DNA from: Campylobacter massiliensis
GTDB lineage: Bacteria > Campylobacterota > Campylobacteria > Campylobacterales > Campylobacteraceae
Direction: 5' to 3'
Assembly: GCF_014253065.1 (NCBI RefSeq)
Contig: NZ_JACLZK010000002.1
Location: 434,001-498,000 of the forward strand
DNA length: 64,000 nucleotides
The stretch's first letter is position 1, and every line of letters begins with the position of its first letter. The notes under the pieces were generated by a model. The model did no database searches and had not been told where the DNA came from. It was given only the letters and a program-made list of their open reading frames with translations. A program made the translations under genes and the position numbers. Shown here in pieces: positions 8,615-17,414 of this stretch.

Positions 8615-10840
8615 TTAAATTAATGTAAGCGCGATTTGACCGATAGCTACCGAAGAGTCGTTTGACGAAAAGTTCTTATTTATGTAATACTTCTTACCTT
8701 TTTGCTTAAGAATTAAAATTACATTTTCAAGCAGGGCTTTATTTTGAAAAACGCCACCCGCTAGCAAGACGTCGTTAGGCTGCGCGCAAGCCGCGTCTGC
8801 TACGAGCTTTGCGAGCCCTTTTATAAAGCCCGTCGCAGCCGTTTTGGCATCGTCTTTTAGCGCTCTTTTAAAGGCCTCTTTAAAGCAAATTTTGTCACTC
8901 CTGATTTCAAACTCGTAGCAAGCGTCCAAATTTGCGTCAAAAAGCGCCTCCAGACTCATCCCCGCCTCGCCCTCGTAGCTAATGCTATCAAGCCCAAGGA
9001 TCACCGCCGCAAACGCGTCAAAAATTCGTCCAAGCGAGCTGGTTTTGACGCAGTTTATTTGCTTTTCGTGCAGGATTTTTAGATTTTTTAGCCTAGCGGG
9101 CTCAAATTTGGCTAAAAACGCCTCCGCCTCGCGCTCTAGATTATATTTTAAAATCGCGGCATAAGCGATCTGCCAGATGTTTTTCACGCTAGCTTCGCCG
9201 CCGATCAGCAAAATTTCGTCAAATTTGCAAACTCGCTCGTACTCTTTGCCGCACACTTTTAGTATCTCTCCGCCCCAGACGCTCCCGTCCGCGCCGTATC
9301 CCGTACCGTCAAAGCAAAAGCCCAGATACTCGCGCTTTGCGTCCAGATCGTTTTCTAAAATCACCGATAGCAAATGCGCGTGATGATGCTGGATTTGCGT
9401 GATATTTGAGCCGAAATTCGCGGCGTATTCGCGCGCCCATTTTAGGTTTAAAAAATGCGGATGCAAATCGGCTACGATTTCGTCAAATTTTAGCTCGTAA
9501 ATCTCGCTAAAAAGATTGATTAGCGCACAAAACCGCTCATAGGTCGCGACGTTTTTTAGATCGCCGATATATGGGCTTATCATTAGCTCGCCGTCCTTAA
9601 ATATCGCAAACTGATTTTTTAGCTCCGCTCCGACTGCTAAAACGGTCTTTTCGCTCTTAAATTTCGTGCGGATAAACTTAGGATGCACGCCGCGGCTGGT
9701 GCGGATAAAGATAGGCTCACCGTCCGCTACAAACGCGATACTATCGTCGCTTGGCGAGTGGATCTCGCGGTCGTTATCTAGGTAAAAATCTATCACGCCG
9801 CCCAGCTTTTCTCGCAGTTCTTTTTCGTCGTAGATTATCGGCTCGCCCGAGACGTTGGCCGAGGTAGCGATGACGTCGCCCTCTAGGTATTCAAAAAGCA
9901 AGAGATGAACGCCCGTGTATGGCAAAAATATGCCGATTTTATTAAGCCCCGGCGCTAAATTTGAGGGAATCGGCGCGTCCGGCAAGCTTTGCAAAACGAC
10001 GATCGGTTTTAAATTTGAGCTTAAAAGCCGCTCTTCTTCGGGCGAAATTCGTGCGTATTTTTTAGCGCGCGAGATATCCTTGCACATCACGGCAAAGGGC
10101 TTTTTAGGGCGCTTTTTTCGCTCTCTTAAAAGCCCCACCGTATCATCCTTTAAACGGCACATCAGATGAAATCCGCCAAGCCCCTTTACGGCTAAAATTT
10201 TGCCCTCGTTTATGAGCCGCGCTGCCTGCTTTGCGCTATCGTTATCCCGCGCTAAAACCCGCCCGAATTTATCTTTTAGAGCAAGCCTAGGGCCGCAGTT
10301 TGGGCAGGAGATGGGCTGGGCGTGATAGCGGCGATTTAGCGGATTTTTGTATTCGCCGCCGCAAAATTCGCACATCTTAAACGCATTCATCGTCGTGTTT
10401 GCGCGGTCGTAAGGTAGCGATTCGATAATCGAAAACCTCGGGCCGCAGTTGGTGCAGTTGATAAAAGGATAATGATATCTCGGGTCTGCGGGGTCGTAAA
10501 ACTCGCGCTCGCAGTCTGCGCAGAGGGCAAAATCGGGCAAAATAGGCGCGTGTTTTTTGGCTGATTTTGAGGCGACTATCTTAAACTCGTCAAATTTCGC
10601 ATCCTCTAGCTCGGTTTTTTTCATCTCGTCGATACGAGCGAGGCTGGGCAGCTCCTCATGCAGCGCTTTTTCAAATTTTTCTATCTGCTCGCGTGGACCG
10701 CAAAGCGTTAGCTTTACGCCCTCGTCGTCGTTATAAATTTCGCCCGCAAGGCCGAATTTAAGGGCTAGATTATAAACGAAAGGGCGAAAACCGACGCCTT
10801 GGACTAAGCCTGAAATTTCATATTTAAAACATCTCTTCAA
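8615..10840 (-). CDS. hypF: Carbamoyltransferase HypF
   Basis: HypF makes carbamoyl-AMP from carbamoyl phosphate and ATP and passes the carbamoyl group to HypE for the hydrogenase cyanide ligands. The 741-residue protein shows all expected parts: acylphosphatase domain (about 1-90, GLVQGVGFRPFVYNL), zinc-finger region with CADC, CTNC, CEFC and CPNC pairs (about 107-190), YrdC-like domain (about 200-390) and the C-terminal Kae1-like domain with QHHHAHLLS and LLAGGVFQNKAL motifs. Its start overlaps the hydE stop by 17 bp, so it is the distal gene of the hydrogenase operon rather than part of hypBCDEA. Confidence 0.97.
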   Translation of the reverse strand: MKRCFKYEISGLVQGVGFRPFVYNLALKFGLAGEIYNDDEGVKLTLCGPREQIEKFEKALHEELPSLARIDEMKKTELEDAKFDEFKIVASKSAKKHAPILPDFALCADCEREFYDPADPRYHYPFINCTNCGPRFSIIESLPYDRANTTMNAFKMCEFCGGEYKNPLNRRYHAQPISCPNCGPRLALKDKFGRVLARDNDSAKQAARLINEGKILAVKGLGGFHLMCRLKDDTVGLLRERKKRPKKPFAVMCKDISRAKKYARISPEEERLLSSNLKPIVVLQSLPDAPIPSNLAPGLNKIGIFLPYTGVHLLLFEYLEGDVIATSANVSGEPIIYDEKELREKLGGVIDFYLDNDREIHSPSDDSIAFVADGEPIFIRTSRGVHPKFIRTKFKSEKTVLAVGAELKNQFAIFKDGELMISPYIGDLKNVATYERFCALINLFSEIYELKFDEIVADLHPHFLNLKWAREYAANFGSNITQIQHHHAHLLSVILENDLDAKREYLGFCFDGTGYGADGSVWGGEILKVCGKEYERVCKFDEILLIGGEASVKNIWQIAYAAILKYNLEREAEAFLAKFEPARLKNLKILHEKQINCVKTSSLGRIFDAFAAVILGLDSISYEGEAGMSLEALFDANLDACYEFEIRSDKICFKEAFKRALKDDAKTAATGFIKGLAKLVADAACAQPNDVLLAGGVFQNKALLENVILILKQKGKKYYINKNFSSNDSSVAIGQIALTLI

Positions 10841-12365
10841 TCAAAAACTCTTTGCTAAATTTGGCGTTTAAGCCCGTTTTTAGATGCTTTAACGTCAAAT
10901 TTGCAAGCGTTTTATTCTCAAAAAGTGAGCCGCAAAGCAGCGCGTTTCGTACGCCGAGATCTTGCTTTATCGCGTCCGAAAAATCGCTCAAAAAATAAGC
11001 CAGCGACTCGGCGTATCCGTAGCTAAGCAGCCTCGCATCGACGCCCGCGAGCCTAAAACTCATGCCGCTTCTAGCAAATTTAACGACGTCAAAATGCGTT
11101 TTGTTTAGCATTTTAAAATCAAGCCTAGGCCCTTTTGCGCCGTTAAAATCGCTCGCGTTTTGCAGTAAAATTTCGCCCGATTTTTGCGCATCGCTATCAA
11201 ATCCAAGCAGCGCTCCAGCCATGCAAAATAGCCCGAAAAAGCCGTTTTGTACATTTAGCTCGCCGCTCGGTAGGCTAAAGCTTTCGCCGTAATTTTGAAG
11301 CAATCTCTCGCCGCCCTCCTCGCGCTTTATCTGAGCGTAAAGCTCGTCAAAACTCGCGGGCAAGGCGAAATTTAAGACGTTAAAATCATCAAATTTGGGG
11401 TAAATTTTAACTTCATCGTCTTTAAACCTGCTTAAAAATATCCTAGCTATCCCGCCTCCTTCGTCAAATTCTTTTTTTGCGAGATTAAAATTGGCTAGAT
11501 TTTTATCCGCGGCGCCCTCTACCTCGCTCAAATTTGCACGCGAATAATAAATCCTAGAGCCGCTAAAAATATATCCGTTTTCAAGCACGGTAGCCTTAAA
11601 CGGCAGCTTTTGCGCCTTTAACGCGATAAAATTTAGGCCCGCTTTAAAAAGCTTGTCACAAAGCGCGTAGAGGAAAATATCTCTAGCGGCGCAGACGTCA
11701 AAAAACCTTGGCGAGTTTGGGTGATTGCCGCGGTAAATCGCCGTCGTTTTTAGCGTAACGGCGGGCTTTTCGTAGCTTGCTAGGGCTACTTGTTCGGCTT
11801 CGTTTGCGATAAAAATTTTGGGTAAATTTTTAAGGTTTGTCGGCATTAAAAGATTAAAATTTTCGTTTAGTTCGGTAAAATTTGACGCTTCAAATTCGCC
11901 GCTAATATCTTTAAATTTAACGCTCGCGCCTGTGCTTAAATTTTTAAAAGCAAAATCCAAAAGCTCGTTAAAATTCGCCTTCGTTACGGGCGTAAATTTG
12001 CCGTCCGTAAAAACGCAAACATCGCTAAAAACGCCGTTTTCGCACTCTTCTAGCTCGCCTTTTAGGTAAGCGCTAACGACGCGCGGCGTGATGTTTGAGA
12101 GGGCATTTTGCGGTTCGCTCGTTTCGCCTTGCGGTAAATTTTGGCTCGCGTAAACCTTTGAGCCGCGCAAAAACAGGCTATGAGGCAACGAGCCAGAAAG
12201 CTGATCCGAAAACGCCAAAAGCTCCTCTTGCGCGCCCTCGGCGTAAAGCGTAGTTAAATCTATCTTCTTCTTAAGGCTAAATTTTAGTCCGCTTTTTTGT
12301 GCGTAAAATTTAAGAAAAAAGGCGAAATTTTCGCTCGCGCAGTCAAACTCGTAGGCCAAAATCAT
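10824..12365 (-). CDS. hydE: Hydrogenase maturation protein HydE (epsilonproteobacterial type)
   Basis: A 513-residue cytoplasmic protein in the hydD-hydE-hypF position known from Wolinella and Helicobacter, where hydE is needed for hydrogenase activity. It is unrelated to the radical-SAM HydE of [FeFe]-hydrogenases. Its C-terminal segment LLCGSLFENKTL (near residue 485) resembles the LLAGGVFQNKAL motif of HypF next door, so the protein looks like a divergent HypF-type carbamoyltransferase fold without the zinc fingers. ATGA overlap with hydD and 17-bp overlap with hypF show a single transcript. The assignment rests on context and this weak similarity; its exact reaction is unknown. Confidence 0.8.
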   Translation of the reverse strand: MILAYEFDCASENFAFFLKFYAQKSGLKFSLKKKIDLTTLYAEGAQEELLAFSDQLSGSLPHSLFLRGSKVYASQNLPQGETSEPQNALSNITPRVVSAYLKGELEECENGVFSDVCVFTDGKFTPVTKANFNELLDFAFKNLSTGASVKFKDISGEFEASNFTELNENFNLLMPTNLKNLPKIFIANEAEQVALASYEKPAVTLKTTAIYRGNHPNSPRFFDVCAARDIFLYALCDKLFKAGLNFIALKAQKLPFKATVLENGYIFSGSRIYYSRANLSEVEGAADKNLANFNLAKKEFDEGGGIARIFLSRFKDDEVKIYPKFDDFNVLNFALPASFDELYAQIKREEGGERLLQNYGESFSLPSGELNVQNGFFGLFCMAGALLGFDSDAQKSGEILLQNASDFNGAKGPRLDFKMLNKTHFDVVKFARSGMSFRLAGVDARLLSYGYAESLAYFLSDFSDAIKQDLGVRNALLCGSLFENKTLANLTLKHLKTGLNAKFSKEFLIEEMF

Positions 12366-13036
12366 ATCGCGCCCTTTTTTGAAAACTCTAAAGCGATGCC
12401 AGAGACGCTAAAATTTGCGATCTTTTCGTAACTAAATCCAAGCCGCGAAAGCTCGTTTAAAAGCGTCTTTTCCATCAAATTTACGCCCTCTTGCGCCTGA
12501 GCCGAGAGCTCAAAGCTCATAGGCTCAATGCGTTTTGGCACGATACCTAAAATTTTAGTCCGCGGCAAATCGCCCGCAAGCTCCATCAGCCGCAATGTTT
12601 CAAGCATCTCTACCTCGTGCGCGGAGCCGTTCCAGGAAATTGTGGGCGGCATCTGCTCGTAACCGAAAAAATACACGTCCCCCGTCTCGCCGCCATCTGC
12701 GCTGATGCAGTCGACTACTATCAAAACGTCCGCCTGAGCTATAAGGGGCGTTAACGCCATAGCTAGCGTACCGCCATCGATAAATCTTAGCTCCAAATTT
12801 GCGCCGTCCGCGTTAAATTTGGAGCCGTCTCGACTAGCCAAATCGCCGCTTAAATTTGAGTTTGCGACGTCCAAATTTGACGCTTCAAATTTATCGTCCA
12901 AATTTAAAGCGGAGTCAAATTTAGCCCTGATTTTAGGGCTAAATTTATAGTTTTGCTCCATCATTTTGACAAAATGCACTCCAACTCCCTCGTCGCCAAA
13001 CATCACGTTGCCGATACCTAGCACCAAAACCCGCAT
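12362..13036 (-). CDS. hydD: Hydrogenase maturation endopeptidase HydD with a low-complexity insertion
   Basis: HydD is the nickel-dependent protease that removes the C-terminal tail of the large subunit HydB after metal insertion. The N-terminus MRVLVLGIGNVMFGDEGVGV carries the metal Glu of the HycI/HupD family; FIDGGTLAM and the VVDCISADG strand (Asp near residue 115) follow. At 224 residues it is about 45 longer than relatives such as the roughly 178-residue H. pylori HydD. The extra lies at about residues 33-79, between the first helix and the LRFIDGG strand, and is built from repeats encoded by AAATTTGA-like DNA. Overlaps of 1 and 4 bp with its neighbours place it in the operon. Confidence 0.9.
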   Translation of the reverse strand: MRVLVLGIGNVMFGDEGVGVHFVKMMEQNYKFSPKIRAKFDSALNLDDKFEASNLDVANSNLSGDLASRDGSKFNADGANLELRFIDGGTLAMALTPLIAQADVLIVVDCISADGGETGDVYFFGYEQMPPTISWNGSAHEVEMLETLRLMELAGDLPRTKILGIVPKRIEPMSFELSAQAQEGVNLMEKTLLNELSRLGFSYEKIANFSVSGIALEFSKKGAI

Positions 13037-13716
13037 CAGTGCTCGTCTTTTACGTATTTGTAGCCGCTAATAATCGCGTCCATAGCTCCATTTTTGCCTT
13101 TTACGGCGTTAAATACCGCCATATATACGTGCGCTACGACGAAAATCATGATGATCCACATGCAGATGCGGTGTATCGTACGGACGTTTGCTAACCCGCC
13201 CATTAGCTCCTCGCACTGCCTCATCGGCTCGTAAAGTAGCCCGCCAAGCCCCTCGTGATAGACGTGGACGTAGAGAACGAGACCCGTTAGGCAGATCAAA
13301 AAAAGCACTAGATAAAAGAAAAAATACGACGCAAACTGAAGCGGATTATAAACGCCCTTTAGATGCGGGTGCGGGCCTAAAAACAGATAGTATTTTATCT
13401 GCGCTATCCAGACTTTGGGGTTAAAAAAATCGACGATACTAACGACCTCTTTACGGCTGTATTTGTCAAATATAAATAGGTAGAGCTTGAAAATAAAGCA
13501 CGCTATCAAGATAAATCCCGCGATCTGATGAGCCGCGCGCAACTTGGCGTTCATAAAATTCGTCGGTTCGCTCGTGATTTCGGGGCTAACGAAAACATAA
13601 GAGATATAGTAGCCGCTCACGACTAAAAATGTGATGGCAAAAAACCTGATCCAGTGCGTCGCTCTAAGCCCGATGGAAAATTCATACTCGCTTTTGCGGT
13701 CATTATGCTCGCTCAT
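13036..13716 (-). CDS. hydC: Ni/Fe-hydrogenase cytochrome b subunit HydC
   Basis: HydC is the di-haem membrane cytochrome b that anchors the periplasmic HydAB dimer and passes electrons from H2 to the quinone pool. The 226-residue protein has four main hydrophobic segments and the expected histidines (RATHWIRFF near the N-terminus, RAAHQIAGF, TIHRICMWI, VVAHVYMAV). Upstream in-frame codons overlap hydB; the start at 13716 is chosen because GAAAGGAG lies just before it and the protein then begins as in relatives. It lies 11 bp after hydB and touches hydD. Confidence 0.95.
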   Translation of the reverse strand: MSEHNDRKSEYEFSIGLRATHWIRFFAITFLVVSGYYISYVFVSPEITSEPTNFMNAKLRAAHQIAGFILIACFIFKLYLFIFDKYSRKEVVSIVDFFNPKVWIAQIKYYLFLGPHPHLKGVYNPLQFASYFFFYLVLFLICLTGLVLYVHVYHEGLGGLLYEPMRQCEELMGGLANVRTIHRICMWIIMIFVVAHVYMAVFNAVKGKNGAMDAIISGYKYVKDEH

Positions 13717-13727
13717 AGTCGCTCCTT

Positions 13728-15446
13728 TCACAAATTCGGATTGATTTTGTATTCGCCCAGCTGCGTACCGCGCGCATCCATCACGTGTACGGCGCATGCG
13801 ATACAAGGATCGTAAGAGTGGATCTTGCGGATGATCTCAAGCGGTTTGGTTAGATCTGCGATCTTTAGCCCGATGAGGCACTCCTCGTAGCTACCGCGCG
13901 CATTTGCGGCGTCTTTTGGCGAGGCGTTCCATGTGCTAGGCACGACTGCTTGCCAGTTGGTTATCACGCCGTCTTTTATGCGGCACCAGTGGCTGAGCGC
14001 GCCGCGAGGGGCGTTGCCTTGGAAATTTCCTTTATACTCTTTACCGTTATCTATGACATACTTAGCGCAGGTTTCTTGATCGGTTTTTAGATTTTCTACT
14101 AAGCTAGTAAAGGCGGTTAGTCCGTGATCGGCTACTAGTTTAGCCTCTAGCATCCTAGTTGCGGTTCTGCCTAGCGTAGAAAATACCGCCTCAAGCGGAA
14201 GGCCCGTATCTTTTAAAAATTTATCTACGATCTTTACCACGCGCTCGTTACCATTGGCGTAGTTTACGATGATGCTGGCTATCGGTCCCACCTGCATCGG
14301 TTTGCCATCATAGCGAGGAGCTTTGATCCAGCTATATTTGCCCTTTTCGTCAAACACTTTGGTATCTACCTCCTTGCCGTGGCCGCCCAATGTTTTCATA
14401 TCTTTTAGGCCGGTGTAGTTTGGCTCGGTTTCGCCGTCGTACGGATGCAGCGGAGCCGGGTTTTTATACCATGCGTGAGTGGCTTCCTCGGTGATCTTGT
14501 CGCCATTTACTTCGTAAACCTTACTGATGTCGCCGTTTAAGATAGCGCCGCCTTGGATCAGATACTCGTTTCTGCCGACTAAAAACTCGTCGTAAGCGAA
14601 TAAATTTGGCACGCCGACATCTTTTAGCACGCTTGGCTCGCTGCCGTAGGCTTTAGCGGCCATAACTAGATCTGGATAATACGCTCGGTTGATAAAATCA
14701 GCCGTTTCTTGAAATTTAGTTAGATATTCGCCTAGTCTTGCAGGATCTAGCAAGTCCATCACGCAGGTCACGCCGCCTACGGTGAGGCTTTGGGGGTGCG
14801 GGTTTTTGGAGCCAAATATCGCCATCATCTGCGCTACCGTCCTTTGTATCCTTAAGCACTCTAAGTAGTGCGAAAGCACGATCAAATTTTGCTCGGGTGT
14901 AAATTTATAGGTCGGATGTCCCCAGTATGCATTTGCAAAAGGCCCTAAATTTCCCTTTTTTACGAAGGCTTCAACGCGCTCTTTTACCTCTTTTAGCTTA
15001 TCTGCGCCGGTCGCGTAAGGCGTATCGCAGTATTTAAACGCCTCGTCGCCAGCCTTGTGCACGTCCGCGCTTAGAGCCGAGACTACGTCCGCCCAGTCAA
15101 GGCCGTGAAGCTGATAAAAATGCACTACGTGATCGTGCATATAAAGGGCGTTGTTCATCAGCGTACGCGTTAGCTGCGCGTTTAGCGGAGGTACGATACC
15201 CAGCGCGTCCTCGACGGCCATAATGCCCGCGCGGTAGTGCGAAAACGTACAAACGCCGCAAATCCTCTGCATGAAAAATCCCGCGTCCCTCGGATCGCGC
15301 CCCTTTACGACCTGCTCTATGCCGCGCCAAAGCGTTGAGCCCGAGTAAGCCTCTTTAACTACGTTATTTTCATCTACGACGACCTCTATGCGCAGGTGAC
15401 CTTCTATCCTGGTTATGGGGTCTATTGCTATTCTTTGCTCGCTCAT
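13728..15446 (-). CDS. hydB: Uptake [NiFe]-hydrogenase large subunit HydB
   Basis: The catalytic subunit of the membrane-bound, periplasm-facing uptake hydrogenase, which oxidises H2 for respiration. The 572-residue precursor has the N-terminal RICGVC motif (Cys63, Cys66) and the C-terminal DPCIACAVH motif (Cys548, Cys551), the four cysteines that bind nickel and iron. The 18 residues after His554 are the tail that HydD should cleave once nickel is in place. It has no signal peptide and should be co-exported with HydA through Tat. It starts 2 bp after hydA ends. Confidence 0.97.
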   Translation of the reverse strand: MSEQRIAIDPITRIEGHLRIEVVVDENNVVKEAYSGSTLWRGIEQVVKGRDPRDAGFFMQRICGVCTFSHYRAGIMAVEDALGIVPPLNAQLTRTLMNNALYMHDHVVHFYQLHGLDWADVVSALSADVHKAGDEAFKYCDTPYATGADKLKEVKERVEAFVKKGNLGPFANAYWGHPTYKFTPEQNLIVLSHYLECLRIQRTVAQMMAIFGSKNPHPQSLTVGGVTCVMDLLDPARLGEYLTKFQETADFINRAYYPDLVMAAKAYGSEPSVLKDVGVPNLFAYDEFLVGRNEYLIQGGAILNGDISKVYEVNGDKITEEATHAWYKNPAPLHPYDGETEPNYTGLKDMKTLGGHGKEVDTKVFDEKGKYSWIKAPRYDGKPMQVGPIASIIVNYANGNERVVKIVDKFLKDTGLPLEAVFSTLGRTATRMLEAKLVADHGLTAFTSLVENLKTDQETCAKYVIDNGKEYKGNFQGNAPRGALSHWCRIKDGVITNWQAVVPSTWNASPKDAANARGSYEECLIGLKIADLTKPLEIIRKIHSYDPCIACAVHVMDARGTQLGEYKINPNL

Positions 15447-15448
15447 TT

Positions 15449-16597
15449 TTACGCCTCCTCTTTGTCTTTAGCAAAAATGCTTACCGCGGCGTGCGCTGCT
15501 ATACCGATGCCTGCGAGCGCCAGCACTCCGATGCCGATTTTATCGCTGACGTTATCGGCGCCTAGGCCTAAAACGGTGTTAAACAGCCTATCTGCCATCG
15601 GCTCCTCAAAAGGCCCCATCGTATCCCAAAAATCAGGCTCCGAGCAGCCTATACAGCCGTGGCCTGCTTGCACCGGCCAACTAGTGTGCTGATTAAACCT
15701 CTCGCGAGAGCAGTTGTTAAACGTATATGGGCCTTTGCAGCCGACTTTATAGAGGCAGTAGCCGTTTTTCGCGCCCTCGTCGCCAAAGGTCTGCACGAAC
15801 TCGCCCGCGTCAAACCTACCGCGTCTTTCGCACAGATCGTGGATCCTAAGCCCGTAAGCCCACTTTGGACGGTTAAATACGTCAAGCGCCGGTAAGGTGC
15901 CAAAAAGTATGTAGTGAAGGACGTTGCCCACGATATTTTTCTCGCTCGGAGGACAGCCGGGGACGTTTATAACAGGTTTTGAGGTTACTTTTGATAGGCC
16001 GACGGAATTTGACGGATTAGGCTTTGCGGCCTGCACTCCGCCGAAGCTCGAACAGGTGCCGATAGCAAATATCGCCGCGGCATTCTCGCTCGCGTGCTTT
16101 GCGTGATGTAGGCCGCTAAGCCCCAAAGGACCGACAGTTAGATAGTTCTCCGTATCGCCCGTAGGTATGCCGCCCTCGACTAGCAGGATGTATCTGCCTT
16201 TGTATTTTTCGATCGCGCTTTCTAGGTTTTCTTCAGCCTGCCATCCTGCCGCCGCCATCACGGTTTCGTGATACTCGAGGCTAATGTAGTCAAAAATCAA
16301 GCTATCTATACTCGGCGCATCGGTGCGAAGCAGGCTCTCGCTACATCCCGTGCACTCGGCCATGTGTAGCCATATCACGGGCAATCTATCGCTAAGCTCG
16401 GCGGCTCTAGCCACTGTAGGCGCCATCGACGCAGGTAGCGCCATAAACGCCGTCATCGCGCCCGCCCATTTCATAAAATCGCGCCTACTAAATCCGCTTT
16501 TCTTTAAAGCTTCGCCGATCGATCCGTTTTTTAGAGTCGGAAGCGCGGCAAGCACGTTAAGTCGTTCGTTTATCCTAACTAGGACGTCATCTCTCAT
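15449..16597 (-). CDS. hydA: Uptake [NiFe]-hydrogenase small subunit HydA
   Basis: The electron-transfer subunit holding the iron-sulfur clusters that carry electrons from the HydB active site towards HydC. The 382-residue precursor has a twin-arginine signal (Ser37-Arg38-Arg39-Asp-Phe-Met-Lys43) after an N-terminal cytoplasmic extension, the HMAECTGCSESLLR cluster motif, several further Cys motifs, and a C-terminal membrane anchor (about 353-373). It opens the operon hydABCDE-hypF. The ATG at 16597 follows AAAGGAGAG. The leader has two overlapping dyads that may control it. Confidence 0.97.
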   Translation of the reverse strand: MRDDVLVRINERLNVLAALPTLKNGSIGEALKKSGFSRRDFMKWAGAMTAFMALPASMAPTVARAAELSDRLPVIWLHMAECTGCSESLLRTDAPSIDSLIFDYISLEYHETVMAAAGWQAEENLESAIEKYKGRYILLVEGGIPTGDTENYLTVGPLGLSGLHHAKHASENAAAIFAIGTCSSFGGVQAAKPNPSNSVGLSKVTSKPVINVPGCPPSEKNIVGNVLHYILFGTLPALDVFNRPKWAYGLRIHDLCERRGRFDAGEFVQTFGDEGAKNGYCLYKVGCKGPYTFNNCSRERFNQHTSWPVQAGHGCIGCSEPDFWDTMGPFEEPMADRLFNTVLGLGADNVSDKIGIGVLALAGIGIAAHAAVSIFAKDKEEA

Positions 16598-16615
16598 GCT
16601 CTCTCCTTTGGGGTA

Positions 16616-16638
16616 AAATATGCATTTTTTGCATATTT
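16616..16638 (-). promoter_or_regulatory. Proximal dyad in hydA leader
   Basis: A perfect inverted repeat with 9-bp arms, AAATATGCA (16616-16624) and TGCATATTT (16630-16638), separated by five T/A bases. It ends about 19 bp above the hydA start, so in RNA it would form a hairpin close to the ribosome binding site. Its distal arm overlaps the next dyad by five bases. Confidence 0.5.
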
Positions 16639-16677
16639 GATAACGGAGTAAATTTATCTTTAAGTCGTTATCAAATA
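16634..16677 (-). promoter_or_regulatory. Distal dyad in hydA leader
   Basis: A perfect inverted repeat with 12-bp arms, TATTTGATAACG (16634-16645) and CGTTATCAAATA (16666-16677), 20-bp spacer, so the half-site centres are 32 bp apart (about three turns). It does not match the NikR operators I know (GTATGA-N16-TCATAC in E. coli, TATTATT-N11 type in H. pylori). It could bind a regulator or form an RNA hairpin that excludes the proximal one. Confidence 0.55.
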
Positions 16678-16931
16678 ATTTCAGAAATTGAAATATTACA
16701 ACTAAAAATTAAAATTTTATATTTAGCAAAAATATTAGTTTCTATGATTAAGTATATTGTTATTTTAGTGTTATTTTTGCGAGAAAAGTCCTAAAAAATA
16801 ATTAAAGTATAAAAAGATAGATTTGACAAATTATTTTTACATTTTGATATTTTAAAATCAAAATCGCCCTATTTCTTAAATTTACGAATTTAGTTTAAAG
16901 GCTTTAAAATTTGAAATGCAAATTTACGGCG
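16678..16931. other. AT-rich upstream region of the hydrogenase operon
   Basis: With the leader, this makes a 334-bp gene-free stretch. It is much more AT-rich than its surroundings. On the minus strand a TATACT at 16751-16756 is one candidate -10 for hydA, which would give a leader of roughly 150 bases; a TATTTT inside the proximal dyad is another. A short AATTTC-A-GAAATT palindrome lies at 16677-16689. No small gene with a ribosome binding site was seen. Confidence 0.4.
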
Positions 16932-17318
16932 TCAAATTTTACCCTGGCCGCCTTGCATTTCTAAAATTCGCGCGCTTATTTGCATTATCTGCGCAAACAC
17001 CGCTCCCTTTTGCGTTTCAAGCGAGGCCGCCATATCTTTTGCGTATGGATTTTTGCTGGCACTTGCACGCTTTATCGCCACCTCAAGCTCTTTTAGCCGC
17101 TTTTGCAGTTTTTCCAGCTGCTTTTTTAGGAGATCGGCGCTGCTTTCGGCCTCGTTTGCGCTATCAAAAAAATCTGATGCGCCGCGCAAGATATCGCCTC
17201 TATCGCCGCTTTTTAAATTTAGCGCGCCCGCGTTTAAATTTGCCGCGCTAGCCGCCGCTGAGCTTTTGCCGACGCTCATCAAATTTGAGTTTAAATTTAT
17301 GTTTAGTTTTACATCCAT
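16932..17318 (-). CDS. Small coiled-coil protein, FlxA-like
   Basis: A 128-residue protein starting MDVKLNINLNSNL. The N-terminal half is Ala/Ser/Asn-rich and low in complexity; the C-terminal half (about 65-120) is a Leu/Lys/Glu heptad coiled coil (LLKKQLEKLQKRLKELE) ending near LEMQGGQGKI. This pattern resembles FlxA-like proteins, but the call is tentative and no function follows. The frame stays open for 44 codons upstream, but those codons look non-coding (FKFKG, CTFKF from AAATTT repeats); the chosen ATG has an AAAGGC site. It is monocistronic between the fumC terminator and the hydA leader. Confidence 0.6.
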   Translation of the reverse strand: MDVKLNINLNSNLMSVGKSSAAASAANLNAGALNLKSGDRGDILRGASDFFDSANEAESSADLLKKQLEKLQKRLKELEVAIKRASASKNPYAKDMAASLETQKGAVFAQIMQISARILEMQGGQGKI

Positions 17319-17414
17319 CGCCGTGCCTTTAAATTTAAAAGTACATCGGCAAATTTGAGTAAAATTTAAGGCGCAAACGTAAATTTCGCTCTCAAATTTA
17401 TGGATTTTAAAGAA

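Noticed and set aside
12790-12945. Mobile element inside hydD
   Set aside because: The block keeps the reading frame, has no ends or coding capacity of its own, and consists only of short AAATTT repeats.
16634-16677. FNR/CRP-type box upstream of hydA (TTGAT and ATCAA halves)
   Set aside because: The half-sites are far too widely spaced; FNR boxes need four bases between TTGAT and ATCAA.
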